Under the pieces are notes generated by a model that saw nothing but the letters and a program-made list of their open reading frames with translations, did not search any database and had not been told where the DNA came from. From positions 7,178,501 to 7,242,500 of the forward strand of contig OW051470.1 in NCBI GenBank assembly GCA_932521025.1: a DNA stretch of 64,000 nt, read 5' to 3'. Made by a program: the position numbers and the translations under genes. The stretch is from Oscheius onirici. Lineage: Eukaryota; Nematoda; Chromadorea; Rhabditida; Rhabditidae. This document shows, one piece after another, positions 46,804-58,160 of the stretch; positions within the stretch are counted from its first letter, which is position 1; each line of letters opens with the position of its first letter.

Positions 46804-48897
46804 CTAGAACATGACGTTAAGAAGGTAAGGCCTAGCGCAATGAAAGAGATCAAGATCCGGATCGAGGGACCGTCCGAAGCCTTCTAGAACCATCACGGAG
46901 AGAATGACTGTGGTGAAGGAAGAGTCGAGAGACACCTGATGGTCGGCCACGATCGAAAACATTTCAGAGAGCAGGCCCGAGATGTTGAGCTTAATTTCGA
47001 ATATTTTGGACTGAAAAATTGGCATACTTTTCGAAGAGATCTCTCGGAGAGGGCCTTTTCGACGAGAATTTCAACTTCTTTACAGAAGCCGTCTGGATCG
47101 ATACAGTTGTGTTTCGGAGAATGCGTGAGCAGCAGTTTTCCTGCCTCGTAGCCCTGGAAATAAAAATTATTGAATGAGTTTACGTAAAATTGAAATGAAG
47201 TGCTTAGATTAGGTTGAAATGAGCTCACTTTTCGCTCGACAATACATCTGAACAGCGACTTCAAATTGGCCAGTTTTTCCGGCGTCTCGGAAACAGCAAT
47301 TCCAGTATCCAGCAGCACCAGTGTGGGCTCATCTTGCATAAATGGCGAGTCCGTGAATCGGATCATCGGAGCCGTTCTCCAGCCGATCAAGCCGCGGATT
47401 TTGTCGACTATCCGGATCGCAAGGCTTTCCGGAGGTGGAGCCACATGCACTCCCGGAAGAGTGCCCACGTCGTCGTTGAATCTGACAACCTTCATTTAGT
47501 AGGTTCAAAAAATCGAACCTGATCAGAATATTTCCTGGATGAAGGTCTCCATGAACGAAATTGTCGACAAAGATCATTTTGAGCAGGGCCCTGGCTCCGA
47601 GAAGGGCAATTCTTCGACGAACTGCTGGCGATTGACGGCTTTTCAGCTCTGGATTTTCTTCGTCAGCCACGAGACGATTGATATAAATTCCTTCTTCGAA
47701 CGTCTCGGCCAAAATGTTCTTCGTATACCGCAAGACCATGGGGAAACGGATCCCAGACTTAGCGGGATCGAAGTTTTCCGCGAATTTCTGATCATTATGA
47801 GATAAATTTAGCGAAAAAAGCATACAATCATCGCTTTGGCCTCATTTCTCAGATCGACCTGTCTCCGAAGGACCATTTCAAACTGTTCTAGGGCGCCCAT
47901 TGGATCCACAAGGCAAAGACTGGGCATCAACTGAAAATTTGTGTAAAATAATCAGTTCAGTGCTTACTCGTGTAAAAACATAGGCCGCGGACCGAATAAT
48001 CGAAAGATCCAGCTCGATTTGGGAATCCACACGCTTGTCGGCGACTTTGATGGCAATTTCGGCCGTTTTCCGTCCGGCTAGACGTTCATAGTGCATGCCG
48101 GTGGCTTTCTCAAGCTCGTCCACATTTACAGTCACTTTGTAGACCTAGACGTGATTTTGTAGAGTAGTAGCAAGCATAATACCTGTGCAATGCAGCCAGA
48201 TCCAATGGAATAGGGCTCAATGTGGGCAAAGACCTTCTTTGCGTGCTTTCTGTAGAATCCTCTGCCAAAAAGCTCGTCGATAACGGCCTTCTTCTCGCGG
48301 AACAGCCGCTGATGCTTCGTCTTTGTGTGTAAAATACATAGCTGAAATTATTGTCAAAAGAAAATTGGGCAAAATCCCACCTTATCACAGAATTCTTTGG
48401 TGAAAATGTCTCTCCTAGTGCTGGCCCATTGTCCTAGTTTTAGTACTGTTGGTCCACTGCTCTATACATCCTTTTTTTCACACAAAATGGAAGTGACCAA
48501 CTCTGACAGTAAATAGCAGCCATTTCCACCAGAATTGTTCTAGAGCTGAGCCTCGTATCGCAAGCGGATATGTGACAAAAAGAGGGAAGAACCGGAGAAA
48601 CAACGAAATACACCTGGAATTTGTTTTGCCTGCAAAAACACAAAGAAATGAACAAACCTAACAAGTTTTCGACATGTAGTCCACGCGTAAATAACAAAAT
48701 TGACTGGAGAAGATGTTATTAGAGCTAACGTTGACTGTTTTGATATATTCTTCTGAAATTTGGAGGACAGGGGTTAGAAAAAGACCTACTTGAGGCACTA
48801 AAAGCCACGGATCGGCTGCTTCGGCTTCACATCTCGCTATCCGCAGTCGGACACTGTAAGCACTGGCTGCTGATGCGAAAACTACGATCGGAACCCT
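46804..48897 (-). CDS. ADCK2-type atypical (UbiB/COQ8-like) kinase; 5' end unresolved
   Basis: Mitochondrial aarF-domain protein kinase-like family, linked to coenzyme Q and lipid metabolism. Exons read in phase from about 48897 (VPIVVFASAASAYSVRLR) through a hydrophobic segment (CISLFLRFFPLFVTYPLA), the ADCK signature GPTVLKLGQWASTRRDIF, QRLFREKKAVIDELFG, IEPYSIGSGCIAQVYKV (the Ala/Gly-rich nucleotide loop with SGCIAQVYK), EIAIKVADK (the ATP-site Lys), FEMVLRRQVDLRNEA, then the catalytic loop FVHGDLHPGNILI, where His-Gly-Asp-Leu-His and Asn are conserved, LVLLDTGIA (DFG-equivalent) and an all-helical C-terminus ending LFHCARPYLLNVMF. The Q-rich KxGQ motif typical of the family is present (KLGQWAS). 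The first exon is not found; the acceptor at 48898 shows there is one upstream. Confidence 0.85.
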
Positions 48898-49009
48898 GTA
48901 ATTGATGCAATTAGAAAGTTTTCTGATGAAAAAGTTATTTTTGATGTAAAAAGTTATGTTTCAGTAATCCGTTAGGTAATTTAGTAAGTATTTTGGACTA
49001 CATACAACT

Positions 49010-49657
49010 ATGCTTGCTGTCGCCCTCTATTCGATAGCTGCGGCGGTTCTACTGCTCGGATGCGCCAAATCGACGTCGAAACAGAAGTCGACGACCACGC
49101 AGCGGTCAGACAACAGTTCGAATTCGCAAGCTGCGGGCAGGAATCTGGCCTCGATTTCCGAACAGAAGCCAGCAGATTTTGGAGACTCGGGTGTGGAAAA
49201 GGATTTCGAGGAGAAGAAAAGTGTGAAAGTGGAGTTTGTGCAGGAAGACGAGACACAGAAGACGGTGCCTGTGAATAAGGAGGAATACAATGGGGACCTC
49301 AGACCGCCGTTGATCTTGAGCAAGAATGTCTGCAACTGGACGGAGGCCGGAGGACAGCAGACGATCAGTTTGACGAACAATTCGACGACGCACATCGCTC
49401 TCAAGATCAAATGTTCTGACAACAAGCTGTTCATCATAACACCAGTCTTTCATCGACTCTCGCCCGGCAAAAGCTTCAATGTTGTCATCACACGCAGCCC
49501 AGGAGCACTGAAGCTGGACAAGGTCGTCGTCTGTTGGTCTCCGTGTGATCCGTTCGAGAGCAAGGATCTCGTGACCTTCTTCAAGAAACCGAATCTCGAA
49601 GTGACGATGTGGGATATCATTCAAGAGTGGGAAAGTAACAGCCTCGTGCCCATTTGA
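49010..49657 (+). CDS. MSP-domain protein with N-terminal membrane anchor or signal
   Basis: Intronless ORF of 215 residues. The N-terminus MLAVALYSIAAAVLLLGCAKS is a signal peptide or anchor, followed by a Ser/Thr-rich and acidic linker (about residues 22-95) and a C-terminal MSP-fold domain: PPLILSKNVCNWTEAGGQQ, ISLTNNSTTHIALKIKCSDN, FIITPVFHRLSPGKSFNVVI and a final strand region (VVVCWSPCDP, FFKKPNLEVTMWD). The MSP-fold order (SLTN-S...-ALKIKCSDN...-P-G-S) is clear, but identity to sperm MSP is low, so it belongs to the MSP-domain/VAPB-like or nematode ssp-type group, not true MSP. The domain is a protein-protein interaction module. The intronless structure is like the msp genes. It lies 112 bp from the ADCK2 gene, divergent. 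Confidence 0.85.
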   Translation: MLAVALYSIAAAVLLLGCAKSTSKQKSTTTQRSDNSSNSQAAGRNLASISEQKPADFGDSGVEKDFEEKKSVKVEFVQEDETQKTVPVNKEEYNGDLRPPLILSKNVCNWTEAGGQQTISLTNNSTTHIALKIKCSDNKLFIITPVFHRLSPGKSFNVVITRSPGALKLDKVVVCWSPCDPFESKDLVTFFKKPNLEVTMWDIIQEWESNSLVPI

Positions 49658-49732
49658 AGGTGAACGATCGAAGCAAAATATAACATCCGAACAGTAACTG
49701 ATAATAAAGCATCGCACCAGGCTTTTGTTTAG

Positions 49733-49910
49733 GAAAAAGATTAAAACTCACGATCTCTTAGCTGCGGGTGCAGCGGCCCTGACGACAGCTCTCAATGCTA
49801 GCATACACGATAAGCCTGAATCTGAAACACGGCGTAAAAGATGCATAACTGAATCGGGAAGAGGTAGAAAAGGCTTGAAACCAGGTGTCTTGTACAAGAA
49901 GGTTAGGTAA
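49733..49910 (+). CDS. Possible small ORF, unrecognised
   Basis: An open plus-strand frame after an acceptor TTTGTTTAG (49731): KKIKTHDLLAAGAAALTTAL ... ESETRRKRCITESGRGRKGL ... LYKKVR, stop at 49908-49910. No in-frame ATG. It may be a downstream exon of the MSP-domain gene's transcript (3' UTR splice) or an independent fragment. Confidence 0.2.
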
Positions 49911-50105
49911 CAACGATTTATGAACAAATTACCCGTATTTTTTGTTTTACAGACTTGGAAATATAGCAGGCATTAGTATACACGTTGTGAATTGAGCAAA
50001 ATAACGAGGAAAAAAAAGCACAATTTGACAAAAAAAATTTTTGAACCATTTGACTTGTCGCGCTACAGCGGTCGATAAATTCAGCGGGAATTCAAAAAAT
50101 GCAAC

Positions 50106-51444
50106 CTAAATTTGGTAATCCACAGTTGTTCTCGGCGTTCCACTCGAAGAAGCTGTCGTTCTTGTTGTTGCTGCTCGTGCAGCGTTGATTTTACAAGCTC
50201 TTACCAGCTCATCGTGTGTATTTGGAACCAGATCTGTCGGTTCTGGACGAGAAGGATAGTATGGTTCGGGTTTGTCGGTCCGCTCCCTGATCTCGAAGCA
50301 ACTTATTCTGTACACTTTTGATATGTTCTCGTTCCAATCCAGACAATGTCGTGCTTTTTGCGAGCCACGGAAAGCCAGACGACCATGTTTTTTGACGAAA
50401 CAGGGCTAAAGATTATTCTCTGGAAAAGTTACTTTACTCACGTTGACCCTCATTGAGATGAAGTTGACCATTCCAGACATGTGCATAGTGATGTTCTTCA
50501 TCATATCCTTGAACTTATTCGCAGATCTCTGCTCTTTTCTGAATTTTCCGGTACAAAAGTAAAGAATAGTCACTCACAAGTTCTGCTCCTTCATAGAGGC
50601 TAAAAATTTTCTCATAACGTCTGGCTTTTTCTTCTCTTCGACATCTGCTAGAATCTTCTGGAACTTTTTCTCATTCTCTTGTGCTTTTTCAATCCTCCTC
50701 TGTTCTCGCCTTCGTTCGACACGGTAGAGTCGTTGAATCAGTCCCCAGGAAATGCAACGGATGACGTCCTGAAAACTCACACAATCTAGTTGATCACTGT
50801 CCCAAAACTTACACATTGCGGCGCCTTCTGCATTCTGTAGTCGTCAATCTCCCTTTCTCTGTCAGAGAAAAACTCCTGTCTTGTCGTCGTCTTCAGAAGT
50901 TGTGGCTTCTTTTCCCACACTCTGTGCCAATGTTCTGTGGCTTCTCTCGTTCTTTCTTCTCCGATTCTCTTCAGTTCTTTCCGTTTCTCTTTACGAATAT
51001 TTGTTGGACTTTCTCCTTGCTTCTCTCGAACTTTTTCCATTGTAGTCAAACCGAAACGGACCACCAGGGGAATATCGCTATCCTCTTCCTCGTCCTCTGA
51101 CGGTAACCCAAAGACTTCTTGTCGAACTTTGTCACGGAATTCTGGAGGAATAGCCAGACAACTCTTGACTATTGAGAATAGCTGCTTTTCTTCTGGTGTC
51201 TGGACTGCAGCTTTCAAAGTTTCGAGAGCCTTTTTATGTTTCTAAATCCAGCATGTATGAGTGAAAAATTAGGACTTACCTCTTCCGGTTCAAAATCGTA
51301 GGTGGCATGGGAGAAGACAATTTCGAACTTTTCGGAGAGGTTCAGTTTTCTCCTGATTCTTTTCTCGATCTTTTTCATTTTATCCTTCTTCTTTTTGTGC
51401 TTGTTTTCGATGTGCTGTGTCTGGAATAGGACTTTGAATGACAT
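50106..51444 (-). CDS. Charged coiled-coil protein, unrecognised
   Basis: Minus-strand gene with about 6 exons. It starts at ATG 51444 (MSFKVLFQTQHIENKHKKKK), and a long Lys/Glu-rich coiled coil follows (KIEKRIRRKLNLSEKFE, EEKQLFSIVKSCLAIPP, KVREKQGESPTNIRKE, RTREATEHWHRVWEKK, FFSDREREIDDYRMQK, RVERRREQRRIEKAQENEKK). The C-terminal part (MSGMVNFISMRVNPCFVKK, GRLAFRGSQKARHCL, ending PRTTVDYQI) is not helical and could be a small domain. No catalytic motif. It lies 84 bp downstream of WDR24 on the same strand, so an operon is possible. The coiled-coil composition could fit a nucleolar, ciliary or cytoskeletal protein; I cannot choose. Confidence 0.7.
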
Positions 51445-51528
51445 AAGTTGTGATAAATAGAAGACTGCCCCGAACAGAGTTCAGAAGATTGGCAATTGGA
51501 TGATTACCCAGCGATAGAAGTCTCTTCC

Positions 51529-54500
51529 CTATAGATACACGGAGAAAATATTCAATGAACTCGCCTTGTACAAAGCAAGACTCTCCCACTCTACTTTCCC
51601 CGCCGTCTCATCCTCCATCGCCAGTTGTTCGCTCGTCTCGTCTTCGTCCTCTTCCAGACATTTGCAGCGACATCCCGGAACTGGACATTTGTGTTGCCTA
51701 AACAGAGTTTTATACTGCCTTTTTTCTAATTGTAAGTCTCACGATCTGTCAATGATTTCTGTCTCCTCGTCGCTCATCAGTCGTGATCTTCTTTCCAAAA
51801 TCGTCTCTCCCGGTCTCTCAAAATTGCTAAGGTCCACCAATTCGACTCTTGTCTGAAAGTTTCTGTCTATGTAATCTAGACAAAATACCGACCCTGAACC
51901 ATGCAAAGGCGTGATCTAGATGCATATTGTGATTGCATCTCTCACAATTGAACACGACTCCTTCGATGATCTGGTCGCAAGTAACACAGATTGGTTGGAT
52001 CGGCTCGGCGCACTTCTCACAGTTTCCATTCTTCAGCTTCCCCGTACAGAGAATATATCCGGGAGGAGGGTCATCAGACTTCATGAGTACCGGATCTCCC
52101 CAGGCCGGGTTTTCTCGAGCATGAGTGATAAGAGGCCGCACAAAGATGCCCTCATTTCCTTCATCACTGAGCCTTTTGACACAGGTGAACTTTCTCAAAG
52201 CGGCTATAGGTTCGTACATCTCTAGTCTGTAGAGCATGTCCATGTAGGACTGAACCCAGGCTTCGATAAAGAAATCGGACAAATCTTCGGCTAACTTGTG
52301 ACCAGCCACGGTGGCGATCGAGGCACACAACTGGACATCTCCTTGGTGGGCGATAAAGTGGAGGGCTTTGATGAGAAGACTGATTGGAGTAAAAGCGTCT
52401 CGGGCTTCTTTGGTTCTCCAGGCTGAAAGTCGGCTGTGAATTGGTTTTGTGCTAAAAACTTACAGTTCTTCTCTGTCAACGAGGTAGAGGATAAATCTTG
52501 GAAGTATCTCTTCATTCCAAAGGCTTCCTCTGGTAGGCCACAGAACTCGTCTCCGTGTGGTTCTTCACTGCAATCAGAAGGTTTACTGCTTTTCCGAGTA
52601 TTCCTTACCTCTTCAGCATATTTGCATCCGTCCCTACGAACTCGTGGTCCACATCCAGACTGGCCAAAAACTGGAAAGCTTTGCTGTCCTTCTTCCCAAT
52701 ATCATGTGGTCCGTCTCGCAGATGAACGTCACTAATGGGCTTGAGAAAGGCAAAAGGAAGATCTGGCTTGGGTTCTGGGGGTAAAAAAGGCATAGTTCCA
52801 GCACTCTCGTGGTTCGTGATGTAGCTAAAAACACGAGAATATCTAAACTATCTATAATCCAGTATTGTCCATAAAGCCTACTAAAGTATTTTTGAATGTA
52901 CTTACCGTCTCCACTTCTTCTCCGTTTTGATCTTCTCCTCTTCTTTTTCTTTGTCGTACTGTTCTTGAAATCCTGCCTCTTCCATCAGTCCGGCCACATA
53001 TCTCCAAGTCCTCTCCCGAACCTCGTCGTTTTGATGAGCACAAACGACGGCGTTGTACTCGCACATTTCCACGATAGACTTTCCTCCCATCAACCAACTA
53101 AACATTATAGCACGTTTTGAACGGTAAGGACGTACAATCTGGCGTATTTCTCGAACAATCTGCTGGAGAGACAGTACTGGGCGGCTGACGGAACTCCGAC
53201 CACTACTTCACTCCTGACGAAGTGACTGAATGGTTCGTAGACGGGCAAATTTCCAGTCAGACTTCTCTTCTCCAGATGTCTGGCCACGGCTTCTCGTCGA
53301 CGCTCCGTTCCGCCCTGTAATCATTTGACTAACGCTGATTCTATGGAGAAAGTCCCGGAAAACATAAGATGAGAGCTACCTTATTCAGCTGCATGTAATC
53401 CGCTCCCAGCTCCCATTTCGGCTTTTTCTTCATCTCATTCTCCGAGTTCACTATAAAAATTAATTCCCTGAATCGACAGCATATATACCTCCAATAACCA
53501 TTAGTCCATCCGGGGCGAGATCAATTTGAGTATCACAAAGATGGTCAACGGTCCAGTCGCCCTCACTCACATTGTGCAGAATAGCCAGACCGTCCTTACC
53601 AACAGAAACAAACCGATGAGGGTCAAATCTGCTCCAGAAGACGTCTGAATTCTTTTTTGTACGGAACCCAAAGAAACTCAACCAGTAGTACTGTCCTTGT
53701 GTCCAGGGTAGCTGACCATGGGCAGATGGGGACGACGAGTGTCCCAGACTTGGACAGAGACGTCAGTAAAGACTAAATTGAGAGTCTTAGAACAATCATG
53801 AAGAGACGAAAACCTGCACAAGTGGCAAACTGAAACTCGTTGTCTGGTCTCCAATTGATCCGGCCGACTGGAGCATACGTCTCTACAAGTTTGGTGCGCG
53901 TACTGTTCATCTTCCAATTCCAGATCTGAACGGAGTTAGAGTCTGTGCCAAACAAAATTGGAGACCTTCCTTGACTCATTTTCTTGTACGTATCAGCTTT
54001 TCAGTCAAAAAGTGTCTTACCTTTACATGTTTGTCTCTACCACCACCTGATGCAACTTCATAGGGTCGTCTGGGATGAGACTGAATACAGGAAATGTATC
54101 CGTCGTGAAGTGTACGAGAGTAACAGGGTCTGAAGAAAGAAACTGATATTTTGTGTTTCGAACTTACTTATCGTTGTTCCTGAGGTCCCAGACCTTGACT
54201 ATTCCACCGTCGTCGGCTGACAGGAAGGTGTGTTCATCGCCTTCGACCAGACTAAAAGTCAGATCACGGACTGTTACTTGGATTCCTTTTCTGAAAATGA
54301 AATTACGCATGTTTCGGTGTTTTTCTTACCTGAATTCAATAGCAGGTTTTGCATCTCGGCTGTCGTAGACGATGCAACCATCTTTGGATCCACTCATCAG
54401 AATGTTTTCGTTGTAGCGATGAAATCTTACCACAGTTGCCGAACGAGTATGTGCTTTCCAGTGAATTTCTGGAAAGGTTTTGTTTAGATTTCGCATAAGT

Positions 54501-55339
54501 AATTTTGTGGATGCGTTTCAGGATGTCAGAACAAACTTCAGGATATTCTCAATTCAAATAAGCGCCTTGGAGATACAGTAATCTTAGCCAGCGTAAAGTT
54601 CTGTTTCAATATATTTTTTCCTCTCCACTTTTCTGACCACTTTCTCTTCTTTTCGTTGCATTTTCCTAATTGTTTTCATGTTCTTCACAAATGTTGCTTA
54701 AAAAAAATGTTGCTTGAAAACAATCATATTTTCTAAGCTAACATCAAAAACAAGCTAACCGTTTCCAACGCACCTTCTTTTAACTTCTATAGCGATTCAT
54801 TCCTTTTTTTTTTCATTTTCCTGTTTTTGCTTCCTAATTACTCTTTCTTTACGGGAAAAACTACGAAACTATCGCAAAAAGTCGAACAATAAGTCATAAC
54901 CTACCAGTTCTTTGATGATCGATATTCCACAAGACCACAGCTCCAATAGTCGAGGTTGTGGCTATGAGATCGTCCCGAAGCTTGCTCCAGGCTACATTAC
55001 TTGGCGAGTACAGAAGTGGTGTACGGTTTTTGTTTTTGGCAGCCACTTTTTTGAGGTCAAGCTCAGGAATTATACGATCCGTGATCTTGAAAACCCGAAG
55101 AACACCTCGACTTCCAGCACAAACGATTCTGTCCTGATGTTTGTTGCAACTAACGGCATCAATCGGATCGTGTAGTTCTACAATTTTGTCTGCTTGAGCT
55201 ACTGGGAGCTTGAATTTGAACTTGTTTATGTAAATTTATTGCTTACGGATAGGGAAGACCTCCTTTCCGTCGAATCTTCACCGAGAAAAGTCAGCGAAGG
55301 CGATATTTTGCCATTGTTGTAGCGATAAGGGATCTCCAT
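51529..55339 (-). CDS. WDR24: WDR24, GATOR2 complex subunit
   Basis: WD-repeat protein of GATOR2, which relays amino acid signals to TORC1 at the lysosome. It starts at ATG 55339 (MEIPYRYNNGKISPSLTFLG). Beta-propeller blades follow: IDAVSCNKHQDRIVCAGSRG, VAWSKLRDDLIATTSTIGAV, VLWNIDH, ILMSGSKDGCIVYDSRD, FLSADDGGIVKVWDLRN, PYEVASGGGRDKHVK, INWRPDNEFQFATCA, VWDTRRPHLPMVSYPGHKD and FDPHRFVSVGKDGLAI. A middle region is mostly helical (SWLMGGKSIVEMCEYNAVV, GDVQLCASIATVAGHKLAED, WVQSYMDMLYRLEMYEP). The C-terminal zinc-binding RING is complete: ILCTGKLKNGNCEKCAEPI, ICVTCDQIIEGVVFNCERC, NHNMHLDHAFAWFR, and after one exon HKCPVPGCRCKCLEEDEDE. Many exons, with one long intron (about 54490-54905). WDR24 is chosen over WDR59 from the N-terminal blades and the VWDTRRP repeat. 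Confidence 0.88.
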
Positions 55340-55622
55340 AGCTGGCTACCTCCTAACACGCATTTTACCTGTATTTGTTTCGTATTCGAATCAATTCTTG
55401 TGACTTACCCGCTGAAAAAAAATATCCCGAGGAAATGGAGTTCAAAAGTAAATGTTTTGAAATAACTCGAACAGTTAGTCAATAAAGTTAGCTAGAGCGT
55501 AGTTCTTTGATGCAATTTGAATAGCGTGTCAGGACGCCGGCTCAGACTACCTTTCGCTTTCGAAACTTTCAAAATTCGCATTTATCTCACCTTTTTTCGA
55601 ATATAACATCGTTTTTCAGAAA
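55340..55622. promoter_or_regulatory. Shared divergent promoter, WDR24 and TMEM209
   Basis: 283 bp separate the two ATGs. No TATA seen; the DNA is AT-rich with a possible acceptor (CGTTTTTCAG at 55619) three bases before the TMEM209 ATG, the pattern expected for SL trans-splicing. Confidence 0.45.
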
Positions 55623-57902
55623 ATGGCCGAAGTGCCGTATTCGCCAGAGGCACGAGCGACACAACGACAGAAGAAAATCAATCTGGACAGGACGCGTCGC
55701 CTAAAAGGCAGTCTGACAGCTTGGAGTACAGCTCTTCTCGTCGTATCAACAGAGGTTTGTCCTGGTTTCTCCTTTTTAGCTTGATAAATTCAGACGTTCC
55801 TATTCAAAGGATTTTTCGGCTCGCGGATATTGCCGTTCGTACCGGACGACATTATCTACTGGTGTGAATGCGGTCTCGTGGTCTATGTGTTAGCCGCTCT
55901 TATCTATCTGGCAGTTTCGATGATATTCGGAACCCCGGAACTATTTTCAGCCTTTCTTCCTAAAGGCAAGTTCTTTTATATTAGAAAACGAACACATTTT
56001 AGTCACTTCGCCTCAACAGAAGCCGAATTATTGCTCACCGAACCTAAACGAGTCCGCTGTATCGCGACGATCGAACAAATCCTGGGTCGAGGATATTCAA
56101 TTCGGAACACCATCAGAAAAATCGGCGTTTGGACAAAGTATAAACACGGGAAGTGCGAAAAGCCCGCTCAGAGACTCGTCCATAAACACGTCGGACATAC
56201 TCGCCGGATATATTGGCTCTCCGCTTGGCAAATCGACACCTCACTCGAAGCCGGTCGACAGTATTCATACGAGAGAACAGCTGGATCGATATCTTCGAAA
56301 GGAGTAAGCATTTTCATAAAGTTTTGTACTAATTTCTTCAGATCGGAGCAGTCATTCCTCGATGTCTCGAGCTCGTCAGCTCTCGGCGGATCTTTCACCT
56401 ATTTCAACATGCTCGATCTGAGCGGTGGAGACAGAAAACCGTACCAGATCTCAGAAAAAAATGCCGAGAGGACGGAAAACAAGGAGAATGTTTCGGGTGA
56501 GAGTTTTCTACAAAACGTGAAATGTTTCCCACGTATCAAGTTTCGAGTAACTTTGCATATTGGAAGAAGTTAACAAATAAGATATCGTGCATACAAAATT
56601 ATAGAGCGTACTTCCGTCGTCTTCAAAAGTAACCTATTTTTTCAGTTTTGCGCCTTCCCACCGACCGGCGTGTCCATCTGTCTACTCTCGGAGCCGCTGA
56701 AAATGATGCCGATGCCCTGGCCCAACTCAGAACAGCTCTTATGGCAGCAAAAGAACCCAAAAAGGCTGCCGGATCGCCAATGTTGCGTCGTGACTCCATC
56801 ATTGACCGTCGTCGTCGTAGCAGTCACTCCTCCCCGACGCCACAACTCGGCTCCCATTCCATCGCCGACACTGAATCCACAGGATCTCTGGAGGAAATCG
56901 ACCTCTCAAAGTCGGAGCACAAATTGCGAGCCTGGATGGTCAAATCGATCCTCGTGCCACTTCGCGACCATATCAAAAAGACGAATATTGTCTTGGAGAA
57001 AGAACACGCAAATCCTCCGCTCAGAATCGGCGTTTCTTCCGTCGAAGCTTTGAAAAGTGCCCTGTCGTCCCGGGATTCTCTTCGAACAACACTGCTCCCA
57101 TTCATTCTTCCTTTCATCTCTGTTCATTCTAATCAGGCATATCTTGTTTCGAGAATCAACGAGCTGTCCATCGACCCCTTCATGGTCAACTACAATTGGA
57201 ATGCCGGTGGCTCGGAACCAGAGGAGAAGACGGCATCGATCAACTGTCGAATTTCGCGAAAACGCTGGCACGACGGGCTGCCGACCGACGCTGAGCTCCT
57301 TTTCAATCTTTTCTCCGTCTTCATGGACTATCAGCTCACTTCCAATCCGCTTGTTGGAACTTCTTTGTGAGTTTTCTTTGAGCTCTTCGATCAAAAATTT
57401 TTTAGACTGAACAAACCCTTCACAGCCATCTACACAGTCACAACCAAGCCCACAGTCCTTCATTCCGCTGCTGGAAGTTTCTATCTTCACTTGGTACGAG
57501 TTTTTTTTCAGTTTGAAAAGGTTTTGATATTTCAGACCAGTACGACGCCTCCACACTTCGATTTTGTCTACGTGACCGAGGGCGGTCGTATCCCGATGAG
57601 GACATCGATCACAAAAGGATCTGTCAATCTTTTCTACGCTATTCTTCACTTCATTCATCATGCCAAGGTAGCACTTGTCCGATCTGCTTTTTTTAAACCT
57701 TTTGTCGTTGCGATGATTTTATACGAGCAAACAAGCAACCTCTTTTCGTAGTTAGTTGCTAAAAAAAGTTGGAAATAGAAGCCCAAATAGATGTACCATC
57801 TTCGTTTCTAAATAGAGGCATTTTTAGACCCAAAACGCCGGCAAAATCGACATGGTCAGCATCGGACGCACAGGACTTGGAATCGGCTCCGTCCTCGAGT
57901 AG
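55623..57902 (+). CDS. TMEM209: TMEM209, nuclear envelope membrane protein
   Basis: Nuclear envelope/ER protein homologous to human TMEM209. It starts MAEVPYSPEARATQRQKK with two membrane segments (LTAWSTALLVVSTETFLF; VVYVLAALIYLAVSMIFG), then a long Ser/Pro-rich disordered region (SNKSWVEDIQFGTPSEKS, DSIHTREQLDRYLRKDRS) and the conserved C-terminal domain: ELRAWMVKSILVPLRDHIK, IGVSSVEALKSALSSRD, AYLVSRINELSIDPFMVN, YNWNAGGSE, KRWHDGLPTDAELLFNLFSV, FMDYQLTS, TPPHFDFVYVTEGG and SVNLFYAILHFIHHAK. The end THNAG-type exon reads NAGKIDMVSIGRTGLGIG and stops at 57902. The N-rich tail of the human protein (LGLSGVNILWIFGE) aligns with this. About nine short introns. WDR24 lies 283 bp away, head to head. 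Confidence 0.88.
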
Positions 57903-58160
57903 CCTCTTTCTCTTCTTTCCCCGCTTTTTCTTCATTTCTAAGATCTCCCCCGTGTTAATTACGTGTTTATGAGAGTCCAGGTGTCGCTTGTTCATATTCT
58001 GTGGCTCCACCGTTCTCGGTGATGATTTAATTGCTCCAATTACCCCACGTCCAGAGTCAATATATTATGCGACAGATTTGACTTTGAAAAATTGATAAAC
58101 TGAAAAATGTATGTGTTAATCGACTAGCATAGACCCGCAAGAGAACAATTAGAAGACAGA

